Positions 27,627 through 37,765 of a stretch of DNA of 41,684 bases are shown here, piece after piece. Made by a program: the position numbers and the translations under genes. Source of the DNA: Pseudomonadota bacterium (lineage in GTDB: Bacteria; Pseudomonadota; Gammaproteobacteria; Burkholderiales; Thiobacillaceae); assembly GCA_021783275.1 (NCBI GenBank), contig JAJXUA010000008.1:1-41684 (forward strand), written 5' to 3'. The notes beneath the pieces were generated by a model. That model saw only the letters and a program-made list of their open reading frames with translations. It made no database searches and was not told the DNA's origin. How positions within the stretch are numbered: the stretch's first letter is position 1; the number at the start of each line of letters is the position of its first letter.

Positions 27627-28205
27627 ATGAACACACGCATTCCCCCATTCACTTCTCTCGCCATGGCCGTGCTGCTTGCCACCAGCGGTGCAGCCCAGGC
27701 CGCGCACGATGACGGTGATGGCTTCACCACCCAGGCCAAAGTGCTGTCGAGTACGCCCATTTACGACCGCATCAACGAACCCCGGCGTGAATGCTGGACC
27801 GAAACCCAGGGCTACGAAACCCGCAGCTACCGTGACGGCAACACCGGCGGCACCATCATCGGTGCCATCGCAGGCGGATTGATAGGCTCAACAGTCGGCA
27901 AGGGCAACGGCAAAGTCGCCGCCGCCGCTGTTGGCGCAGCGACCGGGGCCGTGGTCGGCAATCGCTGGAACCAGGGCGAGCGTCGCTATGAAACCCACCC
28001 GCAACAGGTAGAACGCTGCGAGGTTCACGACAACTTCCGCCAGGTCATCAGCGGTTATGACGTGCGCTACCGTTTTCAGGGTCGCGACTACAGCACCCGC
28101 CTGCCCTACGACCCCGGCAACACCCTGACGCTGAATGTGAGCTTCAGCGTGGCCGACCGCCAGGACGGCAGCTGGAAGAACAGCCGCAACGACTGGGACG
28201 ATTAA
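27627..28205 (+). CDS. Glycine-zipper 2TM domain (17 kDa surface antigen-like) protein
   Basis: Signal peptide; GGTIIGAIAGGLIGSTVGKGNGKVAAAAVGAATGAVVGNRW; ERCEVHDNFRQVISGYDVRYRFQGRDYSTRLPYDPG. Confidence 0.88.
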   Translation: MNTRIPPFTSLAMAVLLATSGAAQAAHDDGDGFTTQAKVLSSTPIYDRINEPRRECWTETQGYETRSYRDGNTGGTIIGAIAGGLIGSTVGKGNGKVAAAAVGAATGAVVGNRWNQGERRYETHPQQVERCEVHDNFRQVISGYDVRYRFQGRDYSTRLPYDPGNTLTLNVSFSVADRQDGSWKNSRNDWDD

Positions 28206-28279
28206 GCCTCAGGCCATACGGCACACCTCTGTTCAGCGGGTGAATAACCCGCATCGCCTCAACTTGAAGGAGAACCATC

Positions 28280-28642
28280 ATGTTACGCAAACTCATTATT
28301 GCCGCGAGCCTGCTGGCCGCATCCGGATCGGCACTGGCTTATGACGATTTCCGTCATGGCCGCGTGATTTCGGTCGAACCCAGCTTCAGCATCTCGTTTG
28401 GCAGCCGCCATCACGACGGCTACCGCATCCTGTATGAAAGTGGCGGCCAGCGTTACTGGCATCATTCGCACAGCTATCCGCGCCACACTTACATTGTGCC
28501 GTCACACTCTGGCCACTATGGACAAGGACATGGTCATTACAAACACGGCTGGAAGCATCATCGCGACGACGACCGTTACGAACGTCGGCATGACCGGCGT
28601 CATGATCGCCACGAACGTCGCCACAATCGCCATCACGACTGA
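28280..28642 (+). CDS. Small secreted His/Arg-rich protein, 120 aa
   Basis: Signal peptide MLRKLIIAASLLAASGSALA; C-terminal HKHG-like and RHDRRHDRHERRHNRHHD repeats; AAGGAG RBS. Confidence 0.78.
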   Translation: MLRKLIIAASLLAASGSALAYDDFRHGRVISVEPSFSISFGSRHHDGYRILYESGGQRYWHHSHSYPRHTYIVPSHSGHYGQGHGHYKHGWKHHRDDDRYERRHDRRHDRHERRHNRHHD

Positions 28643-28658
28643 ATCTGGCCAGAATGCC

Positions 28659-28680
28659 CGGCTGACACACAAGTCAGCCG
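28659..28680. terminator. Hairpin between convergent genes, possible terminator (no clear U-tract)
   Basis: CGGCTGAC-ACACAA-GTCAGCCG, 8-bp arms, between genes ending at 28642 (+) and 28689 (-). Confidence 0.4.
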
Positions 28681-28688
28681 CGGCCGGA

Positions 28689-29435
28689 TCAGGCGTGATG
28701 TGCCACGAACGCGAGTTCGGTAGTGAAGTTGCCGATGCCGCGATGGTTGGTGATCGTCCAGCCCGCGTCCTTGAGCCAGGTGGTCATGTCATGCGTCATT
28801 TCCGGATTGCCGCAAATCATGACGCGGTCATGCTCGAAATCGGGCTTGGGCAAGCCGAGGCGTTGCGAAAGCTGGCCCGTGCAGAACAGATCGGCACCGC
28901 GCTCGGGGGTGGCGAACGGTTCGCGTGTGACGGTAGGCACATAGTGTAGGTGCGGGTTATCGAGCGCGCTGATTTCATCGTGGTAGGCAAGCTCGCTGAC
29001 GGTACGCACCGAATGCACCAGCACCACCTGTTCGAACCGCGCGTAGGTCGCCGGGTCACGGATCAGGCTGATAAACGGCGCAAGGCCGGTACCGGTGGCC
29101 AGCATGTAAAGCACGCGTCCCGGCAGCACATGGTTCAGGGTGAGCGATCCGGTGGCTTTGCTGTTGACCCACACACTGTCACCCGGCCGCACCTGGGCGA
29201 GCTGGCTGGTGAGCGGCCCGTCGGGTACATGGATGCTGAGAAATTCGAGATGGTCGCGGTCGGTGGTGGAGACGATGGAATAGGCGCGCGCCACCATCTT
29301 GCCTTCGCGCTTGAGACCGATGGTGACGAACTCACCATTTTCGAATGCAAAATCCTGCGGGCGGGTCAGCGTAAAGCTGAAGGTTTTGTCCGACCAGGGA
29401 CGTACGGACTGAACGGTTTGTTCGCTGTAAGGCAT
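28689..29435 (-). CDS. fpr: Ferredoxin--NADP reductase
   Basis: RAYSIVST, LYMLATGTGLAPFISLIRDP, VMICGNPEMTHDM. Confidence 0.92.
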   Translation of the reverse strand: MPYSEQTVQSVRPWSDKTFSFTLTRPQDFAFENGEFVTIGLKREGKMVARAYSIVSTTDRDHLEFLSIHVPDGPLTSQLAQVRPGDSVWVNSKATGSLTLNHVLPGRVLYMLATGTGLAPFISLIRDPATYARFEQVVLVHSVRTVSELAYHDEISALDNPHLHYVPTVTREPFATPERGADLFCTGQLSQRLGLPKPDFEHDRVMICGNPEMTHDMTTWLKDAGWTITNHRGIGNFTTELAFVAHHA

Positions 29436-29515
29436 GGTGACATTTCCTTGAAACACGTCGATGCCTGAAGTCTAGCGCGTGCCGAGAAATTTGTTAACCA
29501 TATGATTCACATGGA

Positions 29516-30769
29516 TTATCTGGGCGATCCCCCAGTCTGATCCTGGCCCCCCGCTGCGGCCTGCTGTTTCCATGCACTCAGCGCCGCGCACCGCGCCTGC
29601 GCAATGGCATCGCGGATGCGCGCAGGTTCAGTGCGTGCAGCAATGACACCGGCATCGACCTCCTGCACCACCCGCAGCGCCTCGCGCAAATAGTCAGCGG
29701 CCGGATAAGGGCGAGACTCGTAGCCGGGGCGGCCATGAAAGTCACATTCACACGCCAGCAAAAATTGCTCGAAGCGATCCGGGCGACGCAGGGCATCGCT
29801 GCGCTCCAGCAGTTCGAGCACAGTGGCGGGACGCAGTTCCAGGGCGCGATGCACATTACCATGGTCACGCGCCACGGCGACGGCCAGTTCACGACAGTCG
29901 GCCGGAACCCGCACCCGCTCACACAGGGCGTGTACCAGCTCGACACTTTTCGCTTCGTGGCTATGATGTTTGGGCCAGTGTTCCGGCGGCGTCACTCCTT
30001 TACCCAGATCGTGCACCAGTGCTGCAAACCGTACCGGCAAGTCGTAAGCCTGTGATGCGGCCCAATCGACGACCAGCATGACATGGATGCCGGTATCGAC
30101 TTCGGGGTGGTGTTCGGGCGGCTGCGGCACCCCGAACAGGCGGTCGATTTCGGGGAACAGCCTGGTCAGTGCACCGCAATCACGCAGCACGGCGAACATG
30201 CGCGAAGGCCGGGCTTCCATCAGACCACGCGCCATCTCCTGCCACACCCGCTCAGGGACCAGCGCATCCACTTCGCCGTTGTCCACCATCTGTCGCATCA
30301 GACTCTGGGTTTCCGGCGCAACACTGAAATCGCCGAAGCGCGCGGCAAAGCGCGCCACGCGCAGGATGCGCACCGGATCTTCGACAAACGCGGCGCCCAC
30401 ATGACGGAAAACCCGGATCGCCAGATCGCGCTGGCCGCCGTGGGGATCGATCAGCGTGCCGTCGGCCTCCTCGGCCATGGCATTGATGGTGAGATCACGG
30501 CGCAGCAGGTCTTCTTCCAGCGTGACGTCGGGCGCGGCGTACACGGTGAACCCCTTGTAGCCCTGCCCCGACTTGCGCTCGGTGCGCGCCAGCGCGTATT
30601 CCTCGTGCGTCTGCGGATGCAGGAACACCGGGAAATCCCTGCCTACCGGCCGGTAGCCCTGCGCCAGCATGGCATCCGGTGTTGCGCCGACGACGACATG
30701 ATCCCGGTCAACCACCGGCAAACCCAGCAGGCGATCCCGCACGGCTCCGCCGACGACGTAGGATTTCAT
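29516..30769 (-). CDS. cca: Multifunctional CCA tRNA nucleotidyltransferase
   Basis: MKSYVVGGAVRDRLLGLPVVDRDHVVVGATPDAM, RRDLTINAMA, HD-domain ALVHDLGKG. Confidence 0.96.
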   Translation of the reverse strand: MKSYVVGGAVRDRLLGLPVVDRDHVVVGATPDAMLAQGYRPVGRDFPVFLHPQTHEEYALARTERKSGQGYKGFTVYAAPDVTLEEDLLRRDLTINAMAEEADGTLIDPHGGQRDLAIRVFRHVGAAFVEDPVRILRVARFAARFGDFSVAPETQSLMRQMVDNGEVDALVPERVWQEMARGLMEARPSRMFAVLRDCGALTRLFPEIDRLFGVPQPPEHHPEVDTGIHVMLVVDWAASQAYDLPVRFAALVHDLGKGVTPPEHWPKHHSHEAKSVELVHALCERVRVPADCRELAVAVARDHGNVHRALELRPATVLELLERSDALRRPDRFEQFLLACECDFHGRPGYESRPYPAADYLREALRVVQEVDAGVIAARTEPARIRDAIAQARCAALSAWKQQAAAGGQDQTGGSPR

Positions 30770-30775
30770 GCCGTT

Positions 30776-31813
30776 CTAGCGATGCGCGTTCTCGCGATAG
30801 CCTTCATAACGCGCACGCGGGTTGGCCGCGCGCAGGTAATCCGGCGCAATCGCTTCGAGCGTGGCAGGCTGGAAATCAAACACGGCAGGCCAGCCGGTGG
30901 CACAGACGTTATCGGTACACATCGCGAAGTAATTGTCGCGCGTCATCAGTTTTTTTCCCGGAATACATTCCAGCGCCCAGGCCTGAAAATACGACGCCCA
31001 TTTTCCCAGCGGAACGATGCTGCGTTTTTTGCCAATGACGCTGCCGACGTAGTCGATCAGTTCACGCAGGGTGTAAACCTTGGGCCCGCACAGGTCGTAG
31101 GTCTGGCCATAGGTGGCCGGGTTGTCGAGGCTGTCAGCAAAGGCGCGCGCGACATCGTCCACATGCACCGGGGCAAAACGCGTCCCCGAAGACGCCAGCG
31201 GCATGACCGGAAACAGTTTGAGCAGGCGTGCAAACATCGACAGGAACGAATCGCCGCGTCCGAATATGACCGAAGGACGGAAGATGGTGAAGTGGAGACC
31301 GTAGCCGTGAACAAACTTGGGGCCGTTGAGATACCAGTTTTCGTGTGTACTGTGTGACATCCCGGCTTCGCGTACCAGCGCTTCAGCGATGCCTTTGGAA
31401 CGCTGATAGCCCGAACGCGAATTGGCATCCGCACCGAGCGCGCTCATGTGCAGCAGACGTGAGACGTTGGCTTCACCACAGGCGCGCACCACCTTGCGCG
31501 ACAGCTCGAGATGGATGTGCTGGAAGTCGCCACGGCGCTCACTGGGCAGATCGACCCGGCTGATCTTTCTTTCGTGCAGGATGCCCACCAGATTGATGAC
31601 CGCATCCATGCCGCGAAACTGGCGAATCAGCTCCTGCTGGTCGTGCACATCGGCCTCGATCACTTCTACCGTCGGCAGCAGGATCAGCTCCTTGGCCATT
31701 TCACGCCGATGCGACAGCACCCTTACCTTGAGGCCCCGCGCAGCAAGCTGGCTGACAAGCTGGGTGCCGACAAAACCGGAACCGCCGAGGATGCAGAGTC
31801 GTTCGATTTTCAT
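30776..31813 (-). CDS. Complex I NDUFA9 subunit-like NAD(P)-binding protein
   Basis: LCILGGSGFVGTQLVSQLAARG, AVINLVGIL, FRPSVIFGRGDSFL. Confidence 0.9.
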   Translation of the reverse strand: MKIERLCILGGSGFVGTQLVSQLAARGLKVRVLSHRREMAKELILLPTVEVIEADVHDQQELIRQFRGMDAVINLVGILHERKISRVDLPSERRGDFQHIHLELSRKVVRACGEANVSRLLHMSALGADANSRSGYQRSKGIAEALVREAGMSHSTHENWYLNGPKFVHGYGLHFTIFRPSVIFGRGDSFLSMFARLLKLFPVMPLASSGTRFAPVHVDDVARAFADSLDNPATYGQTYDLCGPKVYTLRELIDYVGSVIGKKRSIVPLGKWASYFQAWALECIPGKKLMTRDNYFAMCTDNVCATGWPAVFDFQPATLEAIAPDYLRAANPRARYEGYRENAHR

Positions 31814-31880
31814 GATCGCAATGTGACGGGTTTATTAGCGGACGCTGATTTTATCAGCCTGCCTTGGACTGCGCACGATT

Positions 31881-33854
31881 TCAGTTTTCCCCTGTGTCGG
31901 GATCGTTCCCGGCAGGCTCGTTCGCAGCCGCCACGCGGGCCGTGCGTCGCGGTGGAATCTGTCCCAGTCGGTCCTTGAGCAACACCGAGGGCTGATCAAA
32001 ACGCACGGCGTAATACATGGCGTTGCTCAGGACTTTTTTGACGTAATCCCGGGTTTCGGCAAACGGTATCGATTCGACATAAATCGCGCCTTCCATCGGG
32101 CGGCTGTCGCGCCAGCGCTGAGCGCGTCCCGGCCCGGCATTGTAGGCCGCGGTCGCCAGCACGGGCGAGCCGTCGAGACTGTCGAACACCTGCTTCAGGT
32201 AATAGGCTCCAAAGCGGATATTGGTCGCCGGATCCTGCATGTCGTTGGTGCTGAATCCCTTGATACCAAGTTTGCCGGCGATCCAGCGTCCGGTCGCGGG
32301 CATGATCTGCATCAGACCGGTTGCTCCGACATGCGAACGCGCGACGTTGACGAAGCGACTTTCCTGTCGCATCAGTCCGAACACCCAGGCTTCGTCGAGA
32401 TTGTTGCTGCGCGCGGCTTCACGCGCCAGCTCTCGATATGGCGCAATAAAGCGCAATTCGAAATCGTGCAGGTCGCGGGTTTGCTCGGCCGCATAAATCG
32501 CCCGGTCATACCATTCGGCACGGCGCGCCACTTCAGCGGCGGCCAGCAGCTGCAGATCACTCAGACCACGCAGACTCCAGTTCCATTCCTGGTTGGCCTC
32601 GCTACGCAAACCCAGCCGGTATAACGCCAATGCCCGCGTGACGCCGGGCTGGCGTGCCACAGCCTCAATGTCCGCGCCAGAGGTTTTGATATTGATCGGC
32701 GGCGCAGCGACAGTCGGGCCGACTTCCTCGCGCGCCAGCTGGCCGTAGTAATGATGTTCCTGGGTCAGCGCGTACAGCGCCGGATTGGCCGCCGCAGACT
32801 GACCGGTGGCTTTCTGCGCACGCGCGCGCCAGTAGCGCCAAACGGGCTGTTGCCGCACGGCCTCACTCATGCCGTCGATCACCCGCAGAACGACGGGCCA
32901 TTGTTCTGCGCGCAGCGCGCTGCGAACCCACCATTCGCGCTGGCTGTCGTTCACCCCTTCTCCGGCGCGACCAAACCAGCTCAGAGCCAGCGATTCGTGA
33001 CGTCGTGCAGCCTCGGTCGCCAGTATGGCCCAGGCCGCACGACGTTCGTGCTCGTTCAGCCGGGGCAGCCAGTTCACCAGCGCCGCCTGGGCCTGCGACG
33101 AATTCTGCCGCGCCAGCCGGTTCAGCGCATACAGGGCGATTTCATGGCTGCTGCGTGTGTCGTGACGCGTCGTGGTTTTGAGCCAGCGCGCCGGGGCGCG
33201 TTCGGCCAGTGCCAGCGATGCCGACACCAGTCCCTGACCGGCAGGCAATCTGTCCGACACGGCACGCGCCACGCCCGGGTTGCCGGCCTCCAGCGCCAGC
33301 CGGATGCGCCGCCAGAGATCCTCCTGCTGCAGATACCCGGTAGCCTGCAACTGCTCGAACAAGGGCGTGCAGGCACTTGGCATATCACGTCCGGTAAACC
33401 ACAGGGCGATTGCTTCCTTGAGCCGCCGGGCGTCACCCGTCATCCGCTCGGCGCGATGGGCGTAGCACTGGTGACTTGCATCAGGCCGGACCAGCCGGGG
33501 AAACTCCGCCAGATACAGCGACCAGAGTTCACGTCGCGCCAGGTCTTTCAGCCATTCTGCACGTACCCGCTCAGCCATCCAGCTTCCCGGATAGGCCGCC
33601 AGAAACGTGGCAATGCGGCTATCGTCTGCCCCTGGAAAGGCACGCAACAATTGCCAGTGCTCGGCATACGGCGCCAGCACATGGGTGGTGGGGACCGCCT
33701 CCACGGCAAGCTGCAATGCAGCGTTCCGCCGGGCGGCAAAAGCTTCCTGGGCACGCAGGATGGCCTCGTCGCCGGGATCGGCACGGACCCAAGACACACT
33801 CAGGCACAGCAGGGCAATGCCACCCAACCAAGAACGCAACACAAGACAATTCAT
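31881..33854 (-). CDS. slt: Soluble lytic murein transglycosylase
   Basis: Signal peptide at MNCLVLRSWLGGIALLCLSVSWVRA; VFGLMRQESRFVNVARSHVGATGLMQIMPATGRWIA...ATAAYNAGPGRAQRWRD. Track start at 34022 looks over-extended. Confidence 0.93.
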   Translation of the reverse strand: MNCLVLRSWLGGIALLCLSVSWVRADPGDEAILRAQEAFAARRNAALQLAVEAVPTTHVLAPYAEHWQLLRAFPGADDSRIATFLAAYPGSWMAERVRAEWLKDLARRELWSLYLAEFPRLVRPDASHQCYAHRAERMTGDARRLKEAIALWFTGRDMPSACTPLFEQLQATGYLQQEDLWRRIRLALEAGNPGVARAVSDRLPAGQGLVSASLALAERAPARWLKTTTRHDTRSSHEIALYALNRLARQNSSQAQAALVNWLPRLNEHERRAAWAILATEAARRHESLALSWFGRAGEGVNDSQREWWVRSALRAEQWPVVLRVIDGMSEAVRQQPVWRYWRARAQKATGQSAAANPALYALTQEHHYYGQLAREEVGPTVAAPPINIKTSGADIEAVARQPGVTRALALYRLGLRSEANQEWNWSLRGLSDLQLLAAAEVARRAEWYDRAIYAAEQTRDLHDFELRFIAPYRELAREAARSNNLDEAWVFGLMRQESRFVNVARSHVGATGLMQIMPATGRWIAGKLGIKGFSTNDMQDPATNIRFGAYYLKQVFDSLDGSPVLATAAYNAGPGRAQRWRDSRPMEGAIYVESIPFAETRDYVKKVLSNAMYYAVRFDQPSVLLKDRLGQIPPRRTARVAAANEPAGNDPDTGEN

Positions 33855-33897
33855 GGCGTCGAGATTAACACGCAGGCCGCGCGGTAACAGTTGACCC

Positions 33898-35415
33898 TCA
33901 AGCCAGAAAAAGCTTGTACGCCGGGTTGCGCGATTCGTCCCAGTAGAGGTAGCCCAGCTTGTCGAGAAATTTCTGGAACTTGGGTTTGTCCTTGTCCGGC
34001 ACCTGCATGCCCACCAGAACACGGCCGTAGTCTGCTCCGTGATTGCGGTAGTGAAACAGACTGATATTCCAGCCGCTGCTCATGCTTTGCAGAAACTGCA
34101 TCAGCGCACCCGGCCGCTCCGGAAATTCAAAGCGATACAGCACCTCATTCAACGCATCGGGCGCGCGTCCGCCTACCAGGTGACGCACATGCAGCTTGGC
34201 CATTTCGTTATCAGTCAGGTCCACTGCATCGAGGCCGTGGCGCTGGAGCATGGCAACGACGCGCGCACCTTCACCCGCTCCCGGTACCGACAGGCCGACA
34301 AAGACCCGCGCCGCCCGGGGATCGGAATAGCGGTAGTTGAATTCCGTGATGTTGCTGGCGCCCAGCAGACTGCAAAAGGTCTTGAAGCTGCCAGGCGTTT
34401 CGGGAATGGTGACAGCCAGCACGGCTTCACGTTTTTCACCCAGCTCGGCGCGCTCAGCGATGTGCCGCAGCCGGTCGAAATTCATGTTCGCACCGGAAGC
34501 AATTGCCACCAGGGTTTGCCCCTTCAATTTATCGCCCGCAATCGCGGCCTTCAGCCCCGCGACCGAGAGCGCACCGGCAGGCTCAAGGATCGAGCGCGTA
34601 TCTTCGAACACATCCTTGATGGCGGCGCAGATTGCATCGTTATTGACCCGGATGATTTCATCCACATACAGCTGCGCCAGGCGAAAGGTTTCCTTGCCCA
34701 CCGTTTTCACCGCCACCCCGTCAGCAAAAATGCCGACGCGCGGCAGCGTGACGCGCTTGCCCTTGCACAGCGAACGCGCCATCGCATCGGCGTCTTCGGG
34801 CTCGACCCCCACAATGCGGATATCCGGCCGCAAACGCTTGATGTAAGTCGCCATTCCCGCGATCAAGCCGCCACCGCCCACCGGGACAAAGACCGAATGG
34901 ATGGCACCAGGATGCTGACGCAGCAATTCCATGGCGACGGTGCCCTGCCCAGCGATCACGTCCGGGTCATCGTAGGGATGGACGAACACGGCATGGATTT
35001 TTTTGGCCATGAGCAGGGCATGCGCGCAGGCTTCGTCGTAATTGTCGCCATGCAGTACCACTTTGGCCCCGCGCGCTGCCACCGCATCCACCTTGATTTT
35101 GGGCGTGGTCGCCGGCATCACGATGGTCGCCTTCAGGTTCAGCTTTTGCGCCGCCAGCGCCACCCCCTGCGCATGGTTACCCGCCGATGCGGCGACCACC
35201 CCGCGTGCGCATTGGGCGACGGACAGTTTCGCCATTTTGTTGTACGCCCCCCGGCATTTGAAAGAAAACACCGGCTGCAGGTCTTCGCGCTTGAGCAGAA
35301 TGGTATTACCCAGCCGCCGCGACAGGTTGTGCGCTACATCGAGTGGCGTCTCGACAGCCACGTCGTAGACGCGCGAGGTGAGTATGCGTTCGAGATAATC
35401 GTCGGGCTGGCTCAT
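33898..35415 (-). CDS. ilvA: Threonine ammonia-lyase, biosynthetic
   Basis: [44 protein letters not shown], two C-terminal ACT-like regions. Confidence 0.97.
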   Translation of the reverse strand: MSQPDDYLERILTSRVYDVAVETPLDVAHNLSRRLGNTILLKREDLQPVFSFKCRGAYNKMAKLSVAQCARGVVAASAGNHAQGVALAAQKLNLKATIVMPATTPKIKVDAVAARGAKVVLHGDNYDEACAHALLMAKKIHAVFVHPYDDPDVIAGQGTVAMELLRQHPGAIHSVFVPVGGGGLIAGMATYIKRLRPDIRIVGVEPEDADAMARSLCKGKRVTLPRVGIFADGVAVKTVGKETFRLAQLYVDEIIRVNNDAICAAIKDVFEDTRSILEPAGALSVAGLKAAIAGDKLKGQTLVAIASGANMNFDRLRHIAERAELGEKREAVLAVTIPETPGSFKTFCSLLGASNITEFNYRYSDPRAARVFVGLSVPGAGEGARVVAMLQRHGLDAVDLTDNEMAKLHVRHLVGGRAPDALNEVLYRFEFPERPGALMQFLQSMSSGWNISLFHYRNHGADYGRVLVGMQVPDKDKPKFQKFLDKLGYLYWDESRNPAYKLFLA

Positions 35416-35498
35416 GGCAGTGGGGGATACATGGCGGGTTTGATAAAAAGCGTCGATGCCGCTATCTTAGCTGGCTACTTAAAACTGGCGAAGACATC

Positions 35499-36155
35499 AT
35501 GACTCAGGATGAAATGAAGCAGGCTGTGGCACGTGCCGCAGTCGAGTATGCAAAAGGCGGCATTATCGGGGTGGGCACCGGCTCCACCGCCAATTATTTC
35601 ATCGACGCGCTGGCCAGCGTGAAAGGCCGGATCGACGGCGCGGTCGCCAGTTCAGAAGCGACGGCGACCCGTCTCAAAAGCCACGGCATCCCGGTGCTGG
35701 ATCTGAACAGCGTCGGCGAGCTCGAAATCTACGTCGATGGCGCAGACGAAATCACCGAACACTTCGCCATGGTCAAAGGCGGCGGCGGCGCACTGACGCG
35801 TGAAAAAATCGTGGCCGCATGCAGCAAGCAATTCATCTGCATCTGCGACGAATCCAAGCTCGTGGGCGTGCTCGGCCAGTTTCCGCTGCCAGTTGAAGTG
35901 ATCCCCATGGCACGGTCCTATGTGGCACGCGAACTGGTCAAGCTCGGAGGCCAACCCCGCCTGCGCGAAGAGTTCACGACAGACAACGGCAATCTCATAC
36001 TCGATGTACACGGCCTGTCTATCGTCGATCCGGTATCGCTGGAAACGGCGATCAATCAGCTCGTGGGGGTGGTAACCAATGGCCTGTTCGCCCGCCGTGG
36101 TGCCGATGTGCTGCTGCTCGGCACACCCAGCGGCGTTAAAACCCACAAGAAATAG
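35499..36155 (+). CDS. rpiA: Ribose-5-phosphate isomerase A
   Basis: [41 protein letters not shown]. Confidence 0.97.
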   Translation: MTQDEMKQAVARAAVEYAKGGIIGVGTGSTANYFIDALASVKGRIDGAVASSEATATRLKSHGIPVLDLNSVGELEIYVDGADEITEHFAMVKGGGGALTREKIVAACSKQFICICDESKLVGVLGQFPLPVEVIPMARSYVARELVKLGGQPRLREEFTTDNGNLILDVHGLSIVDPVSLETAINQLVGVVTNGLFARRGADVLLLGTPSGVKTHKK

Positions 36156-36157
36156 AC

Positions 36158-36355
36158 TTACTGGGGACGTTCGCCTGAGTCCGGCGTTTCGTCGTCGTCG
36201 AGCGAGGGGGCTACCGGTACGCGATAGGTTTCGGCCGCCCAGTTCCCCAGGTCGATCATTTTGCAGCGCTCGCTGCAAAATGGCCGCCAGCGGTTTTCGG
36301 TTGACCACTGCACCCCGGCACCGCACACAGGACAAGCCAGGACAGGTATTTTCAT
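36158..36355 (-). CDS. yacG: DNA gyrase inhibitor YacG
   Basis: [46 protein letters not shown], Cys4 zinc site. Confidence 0.95.
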   Translation of the reverse strand: MKIPVLACPVCGAGVQWSTENRWRPFCSERCKMIDLGNWAAETYRVPVAPSLDDDETPDSGERPQ

Positions 36356-37107
36356 AGTGTGCAAAAAGTCAGGTCAAAGTCGATCGGCTGGTCGGTACAG
36401 GTGCGCATCTGGCCACCACCGGCATAGACAAAACGGATATTGAGCATGTACTTGTTGGCAGAAATTTCCGGTACACACACCAGGTCATCGGTCAGTGTCA
36501 CCCGGATCAGCAGGGGATTGCGCGACTCCAGCATCCGCTGGTAACTGCCGTTGGCGGTGTGCTGCATTTCGGGCTGACCACTGTCGCGCAACAGCCCCAG
36601 CACGATATTGCCAGCAGAACGGATCGACGCAAATGGTGACAGCCAGGTGCGCAACTGCTCGGTGCGTCGCTCGGCGGGCTGGTGCAGCCAGTAGTGATAG
36701 GCTGGCAGATCGAATTCGCACATGCCACCCGGTATGGCTGCGCGCTGTTTGATGGCCATCAGCCAGTCGTCCTCACGCAGATGCTGACCGACTTTTCCCG
36801 GCAACTGATACAGCCCCTGATGCGCACTGTCGATGGCGGCCAGGACCTGCTCCAGCGTGCCGCTTTGCACATGCGGATTACCACGCAGGGCGACCAGCAC
36901 GGCTTTTTGCCGGTCCAGTTCCTGCAACAGGTCGGACTTGAGGTCGGCGCGGGCGGCCACTTCCGCCAGTTCAAACAGCGTCAGCAGCGCGGCGTGATGG
37001 GCGTACGCATCCGGCGAAGCCGCACTGGCATCAAAGCGCTCGAACAGGGCCTCCAGCCGCAACAGGGTGCGGATGCGCTCGGAGAGGGGGTATTCGTAGT
37101 GGATCAC
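36352..37107 (-). CDS. zapD: Cell division protein ZapD
   Basis: [24 protein letters not shown]...[22 protein letters not shown] start inferred at 37107. Confidence 0.92.
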   Translation of the reverse strand: MIHYEYPLSERIRTLLRLEALFERFDASAASPDAYAHHAALLTLFELAEVAARADLKSDLLQELDRQKAVLVALRGNPHVQSGTLEQVLAAIDSAHQGLYQLPGKVGQHLREDDWLMAIKQRAAIPGGMCEFDLPAYHYWLHQPAERRTEQLRTWLSPFASIRSAGNIVLGLLRDSGQPEMQHTANGSYQRMLESRNPLLIRVTLTDDLVCVPEISANKYMLNIRFVYAGGGQMRTCTDQPIDFDLTFCTL

Positions 37108-37159
37108 GCTGTGCCGCGTCAGTAACAATCGTTCGATTGTCGCCGATTGACACGGAAAA

Positions 37160-37765
37160 TCAAGGCGAGTCCGGTGCCTGATGCAGATATAGCGCGTGCA
37201 GCCGGGCAACTTCGGTACACAGGCTGGCCGCGCTGCCGGTGTTCACCAGAACATCATCAGCGATGGCCAAGCGTTCGCTGCGGGATGCCTGGCTCGCCAG
37301 AATGGCTACGACTTCCTGGCGTGAATAGGCATTACGCGCCATGACGCGCTCGATTTGTAGCGTTTCGGGGCAGTCAACGACCAGCACACGATTGAGCAAG
37401 GTGTGGTAATGGCCGGTTTCGACCAGCAGTGGGATGACTGCCAGAGCGTAGGGCGCGTCCAGCGTGGCCAGCGCATGTTCGATGCGCTGCCGGATACGCG
37501 GATGCAATATGGCTTCCAGTTGTTTGCGGGCGGCGGTATCGGCAAACACACGCTGGCGCAGCACGGTACGGTTCAGGGTGCCATCCGGCTGGAGCACGCT
37601 TGCGCCGAATGCGGTCGCGATCAGGGCCAAGGCTTCACTCGCGGGGGCAGTCAGCTCCCGGGCCACCTCATCCGCATCGATAACCGGCACCCCCAGCCTC
37701 GAAAAGCAGTCCGAGACCACCGATTTTCCCGAGCCGATTCCGCCGGTCAGGCCCACGACCCACAT
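37160..37765 (-). CDS. coaE: Dephospho-CoA kinase
   Basis: [35 protein letters not shown]. Confidence 0.97.
   Translation of the reverse strand: MWVVGLTGGIGSGKSVVSDCFSRLGVPVIDADEVARELTAPASEALALIATAFGASVLQPDGTLNRTVLRQRVFADTAARKQLEAILHPRIRQRIEHALATLDAPYALAVIPLLVETGHYHTLLNRVLVVDCPETLQIERVMARNAYSRQEVVAILASQASRSERLAIADDVLVNTGSAASLCTEVARLHALYLHQAPDSP

Noticed and set aside
30083-31357. 424-aa plus-strand ORF antisense to cca and the NDUFA9-like gene
   Set aside because: Spans two convincing sense genes and their junction; shadow ORF.
34039-35502. 487-aa plus-strand ORF antisense to ilvA
   Set aside because: Sense frame is unambiguous threonine ammonia-lyase; antisense lacks domain-like features and an evident RBS.
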